Shown: positions 6,699 to 13,730 of the stretch, one piece after another
Numbering within the stretch: position 1 is the stretch's first letter
How the letters are laid out: each line of letters opens with the position of its first letter
From: Methanoregula sp. UBA276
Lineage (GTDB): Archaea > Halobacteriota > Methanomicrobia > Methanomicrobiales > Methanospirillaceae
Direction: 5' to 3'
DNA: 15,297 nucleotides
NCBI GenBank assembly: GCA_002508495.1
Contig: DANA01000115.1
Coordinates: 1 to 15,297 of the forward strand
Program-made: the position numbers and the translations under genes
Notes under the pieces: generated by a model
The model's input: the letters and a program-made list of their open reading frames with translations, nothing else
What the model was told of the DNA's origin: nothing
Databases searched by the model: none

Positions 6699-8051
6699 TT
6701 ATCGTTCTGTCTTTTCAGGCAGGATTGCGGCGGGTGCCTTCTTCCGTGCAAATTGGGAGAAGTCCGATCCTTCGAAGTCAAGGGTTGCAAAATAATCGTT
6801 TATGGTCTCTGCCCTCCGGATGAGCCTTAAGGAGCCGTCAGCCGCCATTAAAAACTCTGCTGACCGGAGCTTGCCGTTGTAGTTGAACCCCATCGCGTGA
6901 CCATGCGCTCCGGTGTTGTGAATGACGAGCATGTCACCGGTTTCGATCTTGGGAAGCGGCCGCTGGACGGCAAACTTGTCGTTATTCTCGCACAGGCTGC
7001 CCGTCACATCATATATATGGTCCAGGGGACGGTCTTCCTTTCCCAGTACGGTTATCTGGTGATACGCGCCGTAGAGCGCGGGGCGCATGAGGTTTGCCAT
7101 GCACGCATCCAGCCCGACGTAATCCCGGTGTTTTTTGGTTACGTGGCGAACGCGGGAGACCAGGTACCCGTACGGTCCGGTCACCGCCCTGCCGCTTTCC
7201 ATGACAATGCGTACCGGTGCAAGATCGTTTTCGACGATGATCTCGTTATAGACCTCATGCACGTTACGTGCATAATCTTCGATGTTCACCTGGTGATCGG
7301 CCGGTGCATAGGGAATGCCAATGCCCCCGCCGAGATTGATGAACTCCATCCTGATACCGGTCTTCTTGTGGATCTCAACGGCAAGGTTGAACAGCAGCCG
7401 GGCGGCATCTGCAAGGATCTCCTCCTCGCGCTGGTTGGAGACTATCATGGCATGCAGGCCAAACCGTTTCGCGCCCTTCTTCTTGGCAATCTCGTACGCT
7501 TTGAGGATCTGGTCGTGCGTAAGCCCGTATTTTGCTTCGCTTGGGTTCCCGATAATCGGGTTGCCGTGGCTGTATTCGTCGCCGGGGTTGTACCGGAAAC
7601 AGAGAAGATTCGGGATTCCGGCAGTCTTTTCCAAAAAGTCGATGTGGGTAATATCATCAAGGTTGATGACTGCCCCCATTTTTTTCGCCTGCACGAACTC
7701 CTCCGCCGGGGTGTCGTTGGAGGTGAACATGATATCCTCCCCCAAGATCCCGACAGCATCCGCAAGCAGGAGCTCAGGAAGCGAGCTGCAGTCCGCTCCC
7801 ATACCCTCTTCCTTAAGGACGCGAAGGATGTACGGGTTCGGGAGGGCCTTGACCGCAAAAAAATTCTTAAATCCGCCCGTTTTTCCGTCCGGGTCCTGAA
7901 CCCACGAGAATGCCTTGTACAACCGCCGGGATCCGGCACGGATCGCCTCTTCATCGTAGATATGGAACGGTGTCGGGTGCCGCGTTTCCAGTTCCTCAAT
8001 CTGGTGCCGGGAAAAAGGAACGGATTTTTTATCAGCTGTGTCTCCCTGCAT
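6699..8051 (-). CDS. lysA: Diaminopimelate decarboxylase
   Basis: This fold-type III PLP decarboxylase converts meso-diaminopimelate to lysine and CO2. The 450-residue frame contains NFFAVKALPNP, whose lysine (K68 from this start) binds PLP, then GLHAMIVSN, the glycine-rich FINLGGGIGIPY phosphate-binding stretch, ESGRAVTGPYG, the CENNDKFA substrate/active-site segment and the C-terminal HNTGAHGHAMGFNYNG. An alternative TTG start at 8072 would add seven residues. ATG 8051 is preferred because a TATA-like box lies about 26 nt before it and there is no Shine-Dalgarno site, which fits a leaderless message. dapF lies 242 bp downstream on the same strand beyond candidate terminators. The long gap suggests the two lysine genes are not a tight operon. 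Confidence 0.95.
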   Translation of the reverse strand: MQGDTADKKSVPFSRHQIEELETRHPTPFHIYDEEAIRAGSRRLYKAFSWVQDPDGKTGGFKNFFAVKALPNPYILRVLKEEGMGADCSSLPELLLADAVGILGEDIMFTSNDTPAEEFVQAKKMGAVINLDDITHIDFLEKTAGIPNLLCFRYNPGDEYSHGNPIIGNPSEAKYGLTHDQILKAYEIAKKKGAKRFGLHAMIVSNQREEEILADAARLLFNLAVEIHKKTGIRMEFINLGGGIGIPYAPADHQVNIEDYARNVHEVYNEIIVENDLAPVRIVMESGRAVTGPYGYLVSRVRHVTKKHRDYVGLDACMANLMRPALYGAYHQITVLGKEDRPLDHIYDVTGSLCENNDKFAVQRPLPKIETGDMLVIHNTGAHGHAMGFNYNGKLRSAEFLMAADGSLRLIRRAETINDYFATLDFEGSDFSQFARKKAPAAILPEKTER

Positions 8052-8072
8052 GAGTAAAGGTGGTCGCTTCAA

Positions 8073-8081
8073 TAATTTATG
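8073..8081 (-). promoter_or_regulatory. TATA-like box of lysA
   Basis: Minus-strand CATAAATTA is centred about 26 nt upstream of the lysA ATG at 8051. That places the predicted transcript start at or next to the start codon and argues against the TTG start at 8072, which would lie upstream of the transcript start. Confidence 0.5.
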
Positions 8082-8102
8082 TATTGAGAGAGATGAGAGA
8101 GG

Positions 8103-8137
8103 CCCCCAAACGATTGGCCGGCAATTGCTATTGGGGG
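8103..8137. repeat. Inverted repeat CCCCCAA/TTGGGGG with inner dyad
   Basis: Exact 7-bp arms at 8103-8109 and 8131-8137 enclose a second small dyad, ATTG (8113-8116) and CAAT (8122-8125). The structure lies about 22 bp upstream of the lysA TATA box and about 100 bp past the stop of the isomerase gene. It could be a terminator-type stem or an operator; no long U-tract follows on the minus strand. Confidence 0.45.
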
Positions 8138-8151
8138 GTTAGAGGTGTCAC

Positions 8152-8163
8152 ATTCACGTGAAT
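8152..8163. promoter_or_regulatory. Perfect 12-bp palindrome, possible operator upstream of lysA
   Basis: ATTCACGTGAAT is identical on both strands. It lies about 75-80 bp upstream of the lysA TATA box, in a place suitable for a dimeric transcription factor acting on lysA. No known regulator site can be assigned by eye. Confidence 0.35.
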
Positions 8164-8177
8164 AGTTGTCGATAATC

Positions 8178-8201
8178 CCCGGGAGTCAATGGACTTTCGG
8201 G
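8178..8201 (+). repeat. Hairpin with 10-bp arms (strong only as plus-strand RNA)
   Basis: Arms CCCGGGAGTC (8178-8187) and GACTTTCGGG (8192-8201) flank AATG. As plus-strand RNA all ten positions can pair, two of them as G-U. On the minus strand those two become A-C mismatches. This asymmetry hints at a plus-strand transcript, although no plus-strand gene is known here. A T5 tract follows ten bases later. Confidence 0.35.
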
Positions 8202-8240
8202 AGTGAACTTCCTTTTTCCCCCTAGTAATGAACCCGTGCC

Positions 8241-9170
8241 TCACCGGAACGTGGCGATGTCCCAGCCAAGGTGCTCGCGGATGATGGCATATGCCATCTG
8301 CGGCGGGATGACCCCCTGCTCCGTGATGATGAGGTCGATGTATTCCGGGGGGGTCACGTCGAAAGCGGGATTCCTGACCGTGACGTTTGGGAGGGCCCGG
8401 GCAACCTCATCCGGCAGCACCTCTGACGCAGGTCGCTCCTCGATCTCGATCAGGTCACCGGCAACGGTCCTGGGGGCGAACTTGTAGGTCTCGGCAGCGA
8501 CCAGCACCCTCACCCGTGCCTCGGATGCTGTATGGGCTACCTGGGAAGTGCCGATCTTATTGACAACGGCCCCGTTCACGGTGACTGCATCGGCCCCGAC
8601 AATAACAAGGTCGATGTCCCGGATGAACGAGCGGACGGCTGAATCCACGATAAAATTCGTTTTAATCCCGGCATCGTTGAGAGTCTTTATCGTGATGTGG
8701 CCCTGGTTGCGGGGTCGCACCTCGGTTGCGAAGACCTCGATCTCCTTTCCGCTCCGGCGTGCCTCGATGATACAGCCAAGCGCAACCTCGGAGTTGCAGT
8801 GCGTGAGGATGACATCGCCATCGCGGATGTGCCTCGCGCCGAAACGGGCGATCTTCTCCCCTGCATCCAGCGAGGATTGGATGAAACCGTCTGCCCGTTC
8901 GATTATCCCTGCCCTTGCTTCTTCGATAACAGCGGTATGGTCAAGACCGTTCATCACGATATGGACGGCATTAGGCAGCGATACTGCCGTTGGCCGGGTG
9001 GCTACAAGGGTTGCTGCTGCCTGTTCCATCTCCTGCCTGAAGACCTCGTACGAAGGGGGCGCGAGGGCACGGGCATGGTCGCGGAGGGCTTCTGCAGCGG
9101 CCCGGGCAATTCTTGCCGCCCCGCGGATCTCCATTCTTTTTATCTTCTCTGCGGTTTCAGGTACGATCAT
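8241..9170 (-). CDS. Ribose-1,5-bisphosphate isomerase (eIF-2B-like family)
   Basis: The 309-residue protein belongs to the eIF2B-alpha/MtnA superfamily and fits the archaeal ribose-1,5-bisphosphate isomerase branch. It has the RGAARIARAAA N-terminal motif, catalytic cysteine C125 in THCNSEVALG, TEVRPRNQG, and catalytic aspartate D194 in IVGADAV followed by NG. The 69-residue spacing of C and D equals that recalled for the Thermococcus enzyme (C133/D202). It turns ribose-1,5-bisphosphate into ribulose-1,5-bisphosphate, joining AMP breakdown to archaeal RuBisCO; neither AMP phosphorylase nor RuBisCO is in the window. ATG 9170 is chosen over a GTG at 9218 because the latter would add residues not seen in the family and sits upstream of the TATA-like element. 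A general eIF2B-like annotation is the alternative. Confidence 0.85.
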   Translation of the reverse strand: MIVPETAEKIKRMEIRGAARIARAAAEALRDHARALAPPSYEVFRQEMEQAAATLVATRPTAVSLPNAVHIVMNGLDHTAVIEEARAGIIERADGFIQSSLDAGEKIARFGARHIRDGDVILTHCNSEVALGCIIEARRSGKEIEVFATEVRPRNQGHITIKTLNDAGIKTNFIVDSAVRSFIRDIDLVIVGADAVTVNGAVVNKIGTSQVAHTASEARVRVLVAAETYKFAPRTVAGDLIEIEERPASEVLPDEVARALPNVTVRNPAFDVTPPEYIDLIITEQGVIPPQMAYAIIREHLGWDIATFR

Positions 9171-9200
9171 CGCAATCAGTGACTGAATGTGAACGCCAAT

Positions 9201-9210
9201 CCTACATAAG
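9201..9210. promoter_or_regulatory. Shared AT-rich element in the divergent isomerase/HAD promoter
   Basis: CCTACATAAG reads CTTATGTAGG on the other strand, so it can serve as a TATA-like box both ways. It is centred 35 nt before the isomerase ATG (9170) and about 22 nt before the HAD ATG (9228). The second distance is slightly short, so use by the HAD gene is uncertain. Confidence 0.3.
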
Positions 9211-9227
9211 GTTAACACGAGGGTCCC

Positions 9228-10085
9228 ATGTCAGCAGCCGTAGTCTTCGACAGTGCCGGAACGCTCCTTTCCACGTACCGTGTTGCAAAGGACATCTGCC
9301 ATAAAAAACTCCTGCCCGGCATCGAGACAACAACGCTCACCTACAGCTCACCGGACCGAATCCTCATCGTGCTTCCCGTCCACTCCCGCGATCTTATGAC
9401 AGCGCCTTCGGAGTCCCTCCTCTCGGACTACCTGGTGAAGCACGAAATCGGGTTTGGCATCAGCTGCATGCGGAAGATCACGACATCAGAAGAGATCGGC
9501 GACATCCTCTACACGGACCGGCGCTGCACCACGGGTGACCTGCAGGAGTGCATACGAAATGTCTGGAGCGTCTGTAAGGAGGAGACGATGATGACCCTGA
9601 ACAGCGGGGCTATCCTGAACATGGCACGGAATGGGATCGAGTTCACGGTCACGGCAGGGGGGTGGCCGTTTGAGGGAGCAAAAGAGACGATAAGTGCTCT
9701 TCACCGTATGGGGGTTCCTACGTTCATTGCCTCAGGCGACCGTGTCGCCAAGCTCGAGAAGATGGCCGATCACCTCGGGATCCCCCGCGACCGGGTATAC
9801 GGCGTTGCCACGCCAACCGTGAAGGCCCAGATCGTCACTGACCTGCGGCGGGAGTACGACAAGGTCCTGATGATCGGGGACGGGATCAATGACCTCCTCG
9901 CGATGCAGAACGCCGATGTCGCGATTCTCACCATCCAGCAACCGGGCGAACGGCCCGAGGCGCTGTACAAGGAAGCAGACCATGTTATCCGCTGTGTCAG
10001 CGAGGTTGTCCCCATCGTAAAGGAACTGCTTGCCGGGCAGTGTATTTGCGATCGTGACACCTGCGGTGCATCATATAAAAGGTAA
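9228..10085 (+). CDS. HAD-superfamily soluble P-type-ATPase-like phosphatase next to the MCR-activation operon
   Basis: The 285-residue protein has HAD motifs: nucleophile D8 in VFDSAGTLL, motif II serine S169 in FIASGD, motif III lysine K199, and motif IV IGDGIND with D218/D222. The usual second aspartate of motif I is alanine (A10). That suggests P-type-ATPase or phosphonatase-like chemistry rather than a standard DxD phosphatase. About 130 residues between motif I and the core of the fold may form a cap. It resembles, from memory, the soluble Methanocaldococcus jannaschii MJ0968 group; no search was run. There is no membrane segment. The tail carries three cysteines (C272, C274, C279). GAGGGT at 9219-9224 is the ribosome binding site. 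It lies 35 bp ahead of atwA in the same direction, and the atwA TATA box is inside its last codons. The substrate is unknown. Confidence 0.75.
   Translation: MSAAVVFDSAGTLLSTYRVAKDICHKKLLPGIETTTLTYSSPDRILIVLPVHSRDLMTAPSESLLSDYLVKHEIGFGISCMRKITTSEEIGDILYTDRRCTTGDLQECIRNVWSVCKEETMMTLNSGAILNMARNGIEFTVTAGGWPFEGAKETISALHRMGVPTFIASGDRVAKLEKMADHLGIPRDRVYGVATPTVKAQIVTDLRREYDKVLMIGDGINDLLAMQNADVAILTIQQPGERPEALYKEADHVIRCVSEVVPIVKELLAGQCICDRDTCGASYKR
10073..10081 (+). promoter_or_regulatory. TATA box of atwA, inside the 3' end of the HAD gene
   Basis: ATATAAAAG is the clearest TATA sequence in the window. Its centre is about 44 nt before the atwA ATG, predicting a leader of roughly 17-20 nt. It overlaps the last codons of the HAD gene, so atwA and the marker genes can be expressed apart from it. 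Confidence 0.55.
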
Positions 10086-10120
10086 TATGCGACTTCTGCT
10101 ACAATAGATACAAGAGTACT

Positions 10121-11734
10121 ATGAAAGCCCCCTTGATCACGGTTGAGAACCTTTGCATGGATTTTAATGGCGAGAAGGTTCTCAAAAAAATCTCTTTTGA
10201 GATAGCCGAAGGAGAGATCCTTGGGATTATCGGCAGGAGCGGCGCGGGAAAGACGGTCCTGATGCACCTCATCCGGGGCGTGGAACAACCGCCGACAAGC
10301 GGGAAGATCATCTATCATATTGCAGTGTGCGGCAGCTGCGATCATATGGACGTTCCCAGTATGGTTGGCAAACCCTGCCCCCATTGCGGTGCGAAGCTGG
10401 CCAGGCTCGACATCGATCTCTGGAACGAGAAGGATGAAGACCTCAAGCGCCGGGTCATGCGGCGGACTGCTATCATGTTCCAGCGCACATTCGCCCTCTA
10501 CGGTGACGACCGCGTCATCGAGAATGTCCTGCATGCACTCGATGACATCAATTATCCTGTCGAGAATGCCATCAACCGTGCAGCAGATCTTATCGACCAG
10601 GTGAAGCTTTCCCACCGCATGATGCATATCGCCCGTGACCTCTCGGGGGGAGAGAAACAGCGGGTTGTCCTCGCCCGCCAGCTTGCCAAGGAACCGGTCA
10701 TGCTCTTTGCCGATGAGCCAACCGGCACCCTGGACCCGGGCACCGCCAAGGTTGTCCACGCCATGCTCCTCGAGGCTGCCAAGGCCCACAATATGGGGAT
10801 CGTTGTCACCAGTCACTTCTCGCAGGTCATAGAAGATGTCGCCCACCGTGCAATGCTCCTTGTTGACGGCAGGATCGCAAAGATCGGGACGCCCAAAGAC
10901 GTGATTGCCGAGTTCATGAAAGGGTATGACGATACCGAAAAATTCGAAGAAGCGGAACTCGGAGACCGGATCGTTATTGCCCGTGACGTGATTAAGCGTT
11001 ATATATCCGTCGACCGCGGGGTGGTGCGGGCGGTCAACGGGGTCTCGTTTGAAGTGGCGGCAAAAGAGATCTTCGGTATCATCGGCAAGAGCGGCGCAGG
11101 AAAGACCACACTCTCCGGGATCATTGCCGGGCTCATTGAGCCAACAAGCGGGGAGATGAATATCCGGATCGGAGACGAATGGGTTGATATGACCAAGCCC
11201 GGTATCGACCAGCGGGGCAGGGCAACCGGGTACATCGGTCTCCTCCACCAGGAGTATGACCTCTTTCCTCACCGCACGGTTCTTGACAACCTCACAGATG
11301 CCATCGGTCTTGAGTTCCCGAAGGAACTGGCAATGCGTAAAGCCCACGTCACCCTCCGTATGGCAGGGTTCAGTGAGGAGAAGAGTAAGGAGATCCTTGA
11401 CCGTATGCCTGCCCAGCTCTCAGAGGGGGAACGCCATCGCGTAGCCCTTGCCCAGGTACTCATCCGTGAGCCACGGATCGTTATCCTCGATGAGCCAACA
11501 GGGACGATGGATCCCATCACCAAGGTGGATGTCAAGCATTCCATCATGCACTCCCGCGAGGAGATGGACGAGACCTTCATCGTCGTTTCCCACGATATGG
11601 ACTTTGTTCGGGATATCTGTGACCGGATCGCGCTCATGCGGGGCGGCAAGATCATCTCCATCGGCAAGACCGCCGAAGTCCTCGCTACCCTCACCGAAGA
11701 GGAGCGCAAGGTTATGAGCCAGCCGGGCGCCTGA
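10121..11734 (+). CDS. atwA: Methyl-coenzyme M reductase activation component A2 (twin-ABC ATPase)
   Basis: The 537-residue soluble protein carries two ABC ATPase domains with no membrane segment. Domain 1: Walker A GRSGAGKT 38-45, Q-loop Q121, signature LSGGEKQR 174-181, Walker B ending D198-E199. Domain 2: Walker A GKSGAGKT 322-329, signature LSEGERHR 433-440, Walker B ILDE at 455-458. An insertion between Walker A and the Q-loop of domain 1 holds two CxxC pairs (C70/C73 and C86/C89), apt to bind zinc or an iron-sulfur cluster. This layout matches component A2, which works with the A3a complex to drive ATP-dependent reduction of Ni in coenzyme F430 and activate MCR. Marker genes follow directly, 8 bp downstream. 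The start lacks a strong Shine-Dalgarno site but has a TATA box at a suitable distance. Generic ABC transporter ATPase is a poor alternative, as no permease is present. Confidence 0.92.
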   Translation: MKAPLITVENLCMDFNGEKVLKKISFEIAEGEILGIIGRSGAGKTVLMHLIRGVEQPPTSGKIIYHIAVCGSCDHMDVPSMVGKPCPHCGAKLARLDIDLWNEKDEDLKRRVMRRTAIMFQRTFALYGDDRVIENVLHALDDINYPVENAINRAADLIDQVKLSHRMMHIARDLSGGEKQRVVLARQLAKEPVMLFADEPTGTLDPGTAKVVHAMLLEAAKAHNMGIVVTSHFSQVIEDVAHRAMLLVDGRIAKIGTPKDVIAEFMKGYDDTEKFEEAELGDRIVIARDVIKRYISVDRGVVRAVNGVSFEVAAKEIFGIIGKSGAGKTTLSGIIAGLIEPTSGEMNIRIGDEWVDMTKPGIDQRGRATGYIGLLHQEYDLFPHRTVLDNLTDAIGLEFPKELAMRKAHVTLRMAGFSEEKSKEILDRMPAQLSEGERHRVALAQVLIREPRIVILDEPTGTMDPITKVDVKHSIMHSREEMDETFIVVSHDMDFVRDICDRIALMRGGKIISIGKTAEVLATLTEEERKVMSQPGA

Positions 11735-11742
11735 GGTCCGGC

Positions 11743-13269
11743 ATGGCCATTATTCACCTTGATGGGGAACGGCGCGAAATACCCGATGGCACCCGCCTTT
11801 CCTCACTTATCCTGGACCACCCGGCAGGAAGTGCTATTGGCATTATCCGCCCGGCAACACAGGAACAGTCCCAGACTGACAACATTGCCGTCGATACAAC
11901 CGCCGGGGAAGTCACGATCGAGGCTGCCGGGGAAGGGACTGCATTCCTGACCGGTGTGGCACCGGAAAAACTCGTTCTCCACTGGGGGGACCGGTACGCC
12001 GCCGCGTTCGGCCCGTTTTCCACTTCGTTCCAGCCGGCCCGCAAACCCCACCTGTACGAGCGGGGCGACGTGATCCTTGGCTGCGGGGGATATGATCCTT
12101 CCCGCTCATATCTCATTTTCTCCCGGAGCCGCCATTCTGCTGACCATGGAGCAGCCGAAGGTGGCGGGATTATCGGCAGGGTTATCAGCGGCAGGGCAAT
12201 CATCGACCGCTGGACTACCGGTGATGCAGCAACGAAGATCGAGCCGGTTGTCAGCTGGGCTGACACGAGCAGGTCATTCACCACAACCGACAGAGATCTC
12301 GTCCTGGAAGACGGCATGCAGATCGTCACCCATATGGCAATCGTGGCGCAGGGTTTCACCTCGGAAAAGATCGACACCGCTGCCGCAGGAAGTGTAGAGC
12401 ACCTCCTTCTTGCTCTCCAGCGGGGAACGTTCGTAATCAGGCGTGCCACCAGCACCCACATCCTTGATCCCCGGTTCAGCGGTGTTGAGAACATCCCCCG
12501 GGACTCCCGGGGTCCACGGCGGGAAGGGACGGTCACGGTCAGGACGGACGGAAAGACTGCCGGAGGTGTTTATATTTACCGGGCAGACATTCCCTCAAGT
12601 CTCGTCCACAGCGTGGTCGGGCAGGTTGTCCGCGGGATTGCCCTTGCCCGGATCGCAAAAGAAGGCGACGAGATCTCCGTGCAACTCGAGCCTCGCCGAA
12701 TCGATCTCCTCGGGCTGCCGCTTGCCCGGGCGCAGGAGATAGCACAAGAGCACGGGATAACCCTTGTTTTTGATAAAGACGGCAGTGACCGGATCATTGT
12801 CTCGCAGGAGCCGGGAACCACGCTCGATGTCCTTGCAGAAAAGAAGGTCACGGTTACCACTGCACCACTGGACAAAGTTATCGACATCGAGCTGGATGAT
12901 GCCCATGCCCCCGCAAGCTGCGAGGTGTTCCGGCGGTTCACCGGGTTGAAAGAACACGATGCCGGCATGATGCCGGTCTTTTTCAGGTTCGACGACGTTG
13001 TCCTCTTCAAACCCGAGATTGCCACGGGCACCAAGATCACGCCAGAGAACATCCCCATTGACGAATCGCCGGCGGCAGCCCTTGGAATCACCAATGATTC
13101 CCGCAAGGGGGCGGGTCTTGTCGGCGTCCGGCTCTCAAAAAACACGGAATTCGGGCCCACCTCTGAGCCGTTCGAGGGAACCAACCTCATCGGCCGGGTC
13201 ATTGATACGGAGAAGCTCAAAAAACTCCGGGAGAAGGAGACCGTTTATATCCGGGAGGTGCGGAAATGA
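11743..13269 (+). CDS. Methanogenesis marker protein 3
   Basis: The 508-residue protein fits the methanogen-specific marker 3 family (UPF0288). It begins with a beta-grasp-like stretch, IIHLDGERREIPDGTRLSSLI, and has the conserved HGAAEGGGIIGRV region from 135, the RATSTHILDPRFSG segment and PIDESPAAALGITNDSRKGAGLVGVRL near the C-terminus. No catalytic motif of a known enzyme is visible. Marker 3 has been reported in the A3a preparation that activates methyl-coenzyme M reductase together with markers 7 and 17 and McrC, so a structural or redox-partner role there is likely. The ATG is 8 bp after the atwA stop with GAGGT overlapping that stop as ribosome binding site. The 3' end overlaps the next gene by ATGA. 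Confidence 0.88.
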   Translation: MAIIHLDGERREIPDGTRLSSLILDHPAGSAIGIIRPATQEQSQTDNIAVDTTAGEVTIEAAGEGTAFLTGVAPEKLVLHWGDRYAAAFGPFSTSFQPARKPHLYERGDVILGCGGYDPSRSYLIFSRSRHSADHGAAEGGGIIGRVISGRAIIDRWTTGDAATKIEPVVSWADTSRSFTTTDRDLVLEDGMQIVTHMAIVAQGFTSEKIDTAAAGSVEHLLLALQRGTFVIRRATSTHILDPRFSGVENIPRDSRGPRREGTVTVRTDGKTAGGVYIYRADIPSSLVHSVVGQVVRGIALARIAKEGDEISVQLEPRRIDLLGLPLARAQEIAQEHGITLVFDKDGSDRIIVSQEPGTTLDVLAEKKVTVTTAPLDKVIDIELDDAHAPASCEVFRRFTGLKEHDAGMMPVFFRFDDVVLFKPEIATGTKITPENIPIDESPAAALGITNDSRKGAGLVGVRLSKNTEFGPTSEPFEGTNLIGRVIDTEKLKKLREKETVYIREVRK

Positions 13270-13724
13270 CCAATTACACTCCGGTGTATCCCGGCACGGT
13301 AACCAAGTATGTCATTGTCGAATCCTTCACCATCACCCCGGCTGACCTTGCCATCCGTGCCTACGAGATCGCCGGCGAGGTTATCGTTAAGGAGACCTGC
13401 TTTGGCCTCGTCATCAACGGTAAAGAGGAGGATGTCACCCGTATTATTACCGAACTCCGGAGGATTGATCCCGACCATATCTTCACCAAGGACCGCGGGT
13501 TCCCCCCCGGGGATGCACGCCGCTGCCGTGCCTCCCTTGGCGGAGCACGGCCCGGGTTCCACGGTATCGAGTACGAGATGCAGATCCTCCCGTATGTATC
13601 ACATGGCCTTGCCGAAATCAGGAAGCGAACGATTGAAGAGATCCCGTCTCCGGCAAGCCCACTTGAACACCCTGCCCTGGATATCGGAAAACTCAAAAAA
13701 CTCATGGAAGCACAGGAGCCCTGA
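13266..13724 (+). CDS. Methanogenesis marker protein 6
   Basis: The 152-residue protein carries the hallmark FTKDRGFPPGDARRCRAS (72-90) followed by GGARPGFHGIE, matching the methanogenesis marker 6 family, plus an early TCFGLVINGK segment. C87 in RRCRA and C45 are the notable cysteines. Biochemical function is not established. The gene sits among atwA, mmp3, mmp5 and mmp15, so a role in assembling or activating MCR is inferred. The ATG overlaps the mmp3 stop (ATGA) and is preceded by GGGAGGTG at 13253-13260, the strongest Shine-Dalgarno site in the operon. Length is as expected for the family. Confidence 0.88.
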   Translation: MTNYTPVYPGTVTKYVIVESFTITPADLAIRAYEIAGEVIVKETCFGLVINGKEEDVTRIITELRRIDPDHIFTKDRGFPPGDARRCRASLGGARPGFHGIEYEMQILPYVSHGLAEIRKRTIEEIPSPASPLEHPALDIGKLKKLMEAQEP

Positions 13725-13730
13725 AACAGC

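Larger units (their letters stand above)
8052..8240. other. Inverted-repeat-rich gap between the R15P isomerase gene and lysA
   Basis: This 189-bp gap holds the lysA TATA box and three separate dyad symmetries listed individually: CCCCCAA/TTGGGGG arms at 8103-8137, a perfect 12-bp palindrome at 8152-8163 and a 10-bp-arm hairpin at 8178-8201. A T5 tract (CCTTTTTCC) lies at 8211-8217 on the plus strand. No convincing ORF was found. The gap may combine a terminator for the upstream gene with control sites for lysA. Confidence 0.45.

Noticed and set aside
6897..8057. 386-codon open frame antisense to lysA
   Set aside because: It mirrors lysA exactly, and lysA has full catalytic motifs; the antisense product has no recognisable domain.
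8052..8072. TTG start adding seven residues to LysA
   Set aside because: It would lie upstream of the transcript start predicted from the TATA box, and an ATG sits at the expected leaderless distance.
9171..9218. GTG start adding 16 residues to the isomerase
   Set aside because: The extension overlaps the TATA-like element and adds no family-like sequence; ATG 9170 gives the usual length.
9770..11347. 525-codon open frame antisense to the HAD gene and atwA
   Set aside because: It lies opposite two genes with clear ABC and HAD motifs, spans their junction and resembles no protein family; GC-rich codon use keeps the opposite frame open.
11754..12536. 260-codon minus-strand frame opposite mmp3
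   Set aside because: Shadow of mmp3; rich in Arg, Ser and Pro as expected from reversed GC-rich codons.
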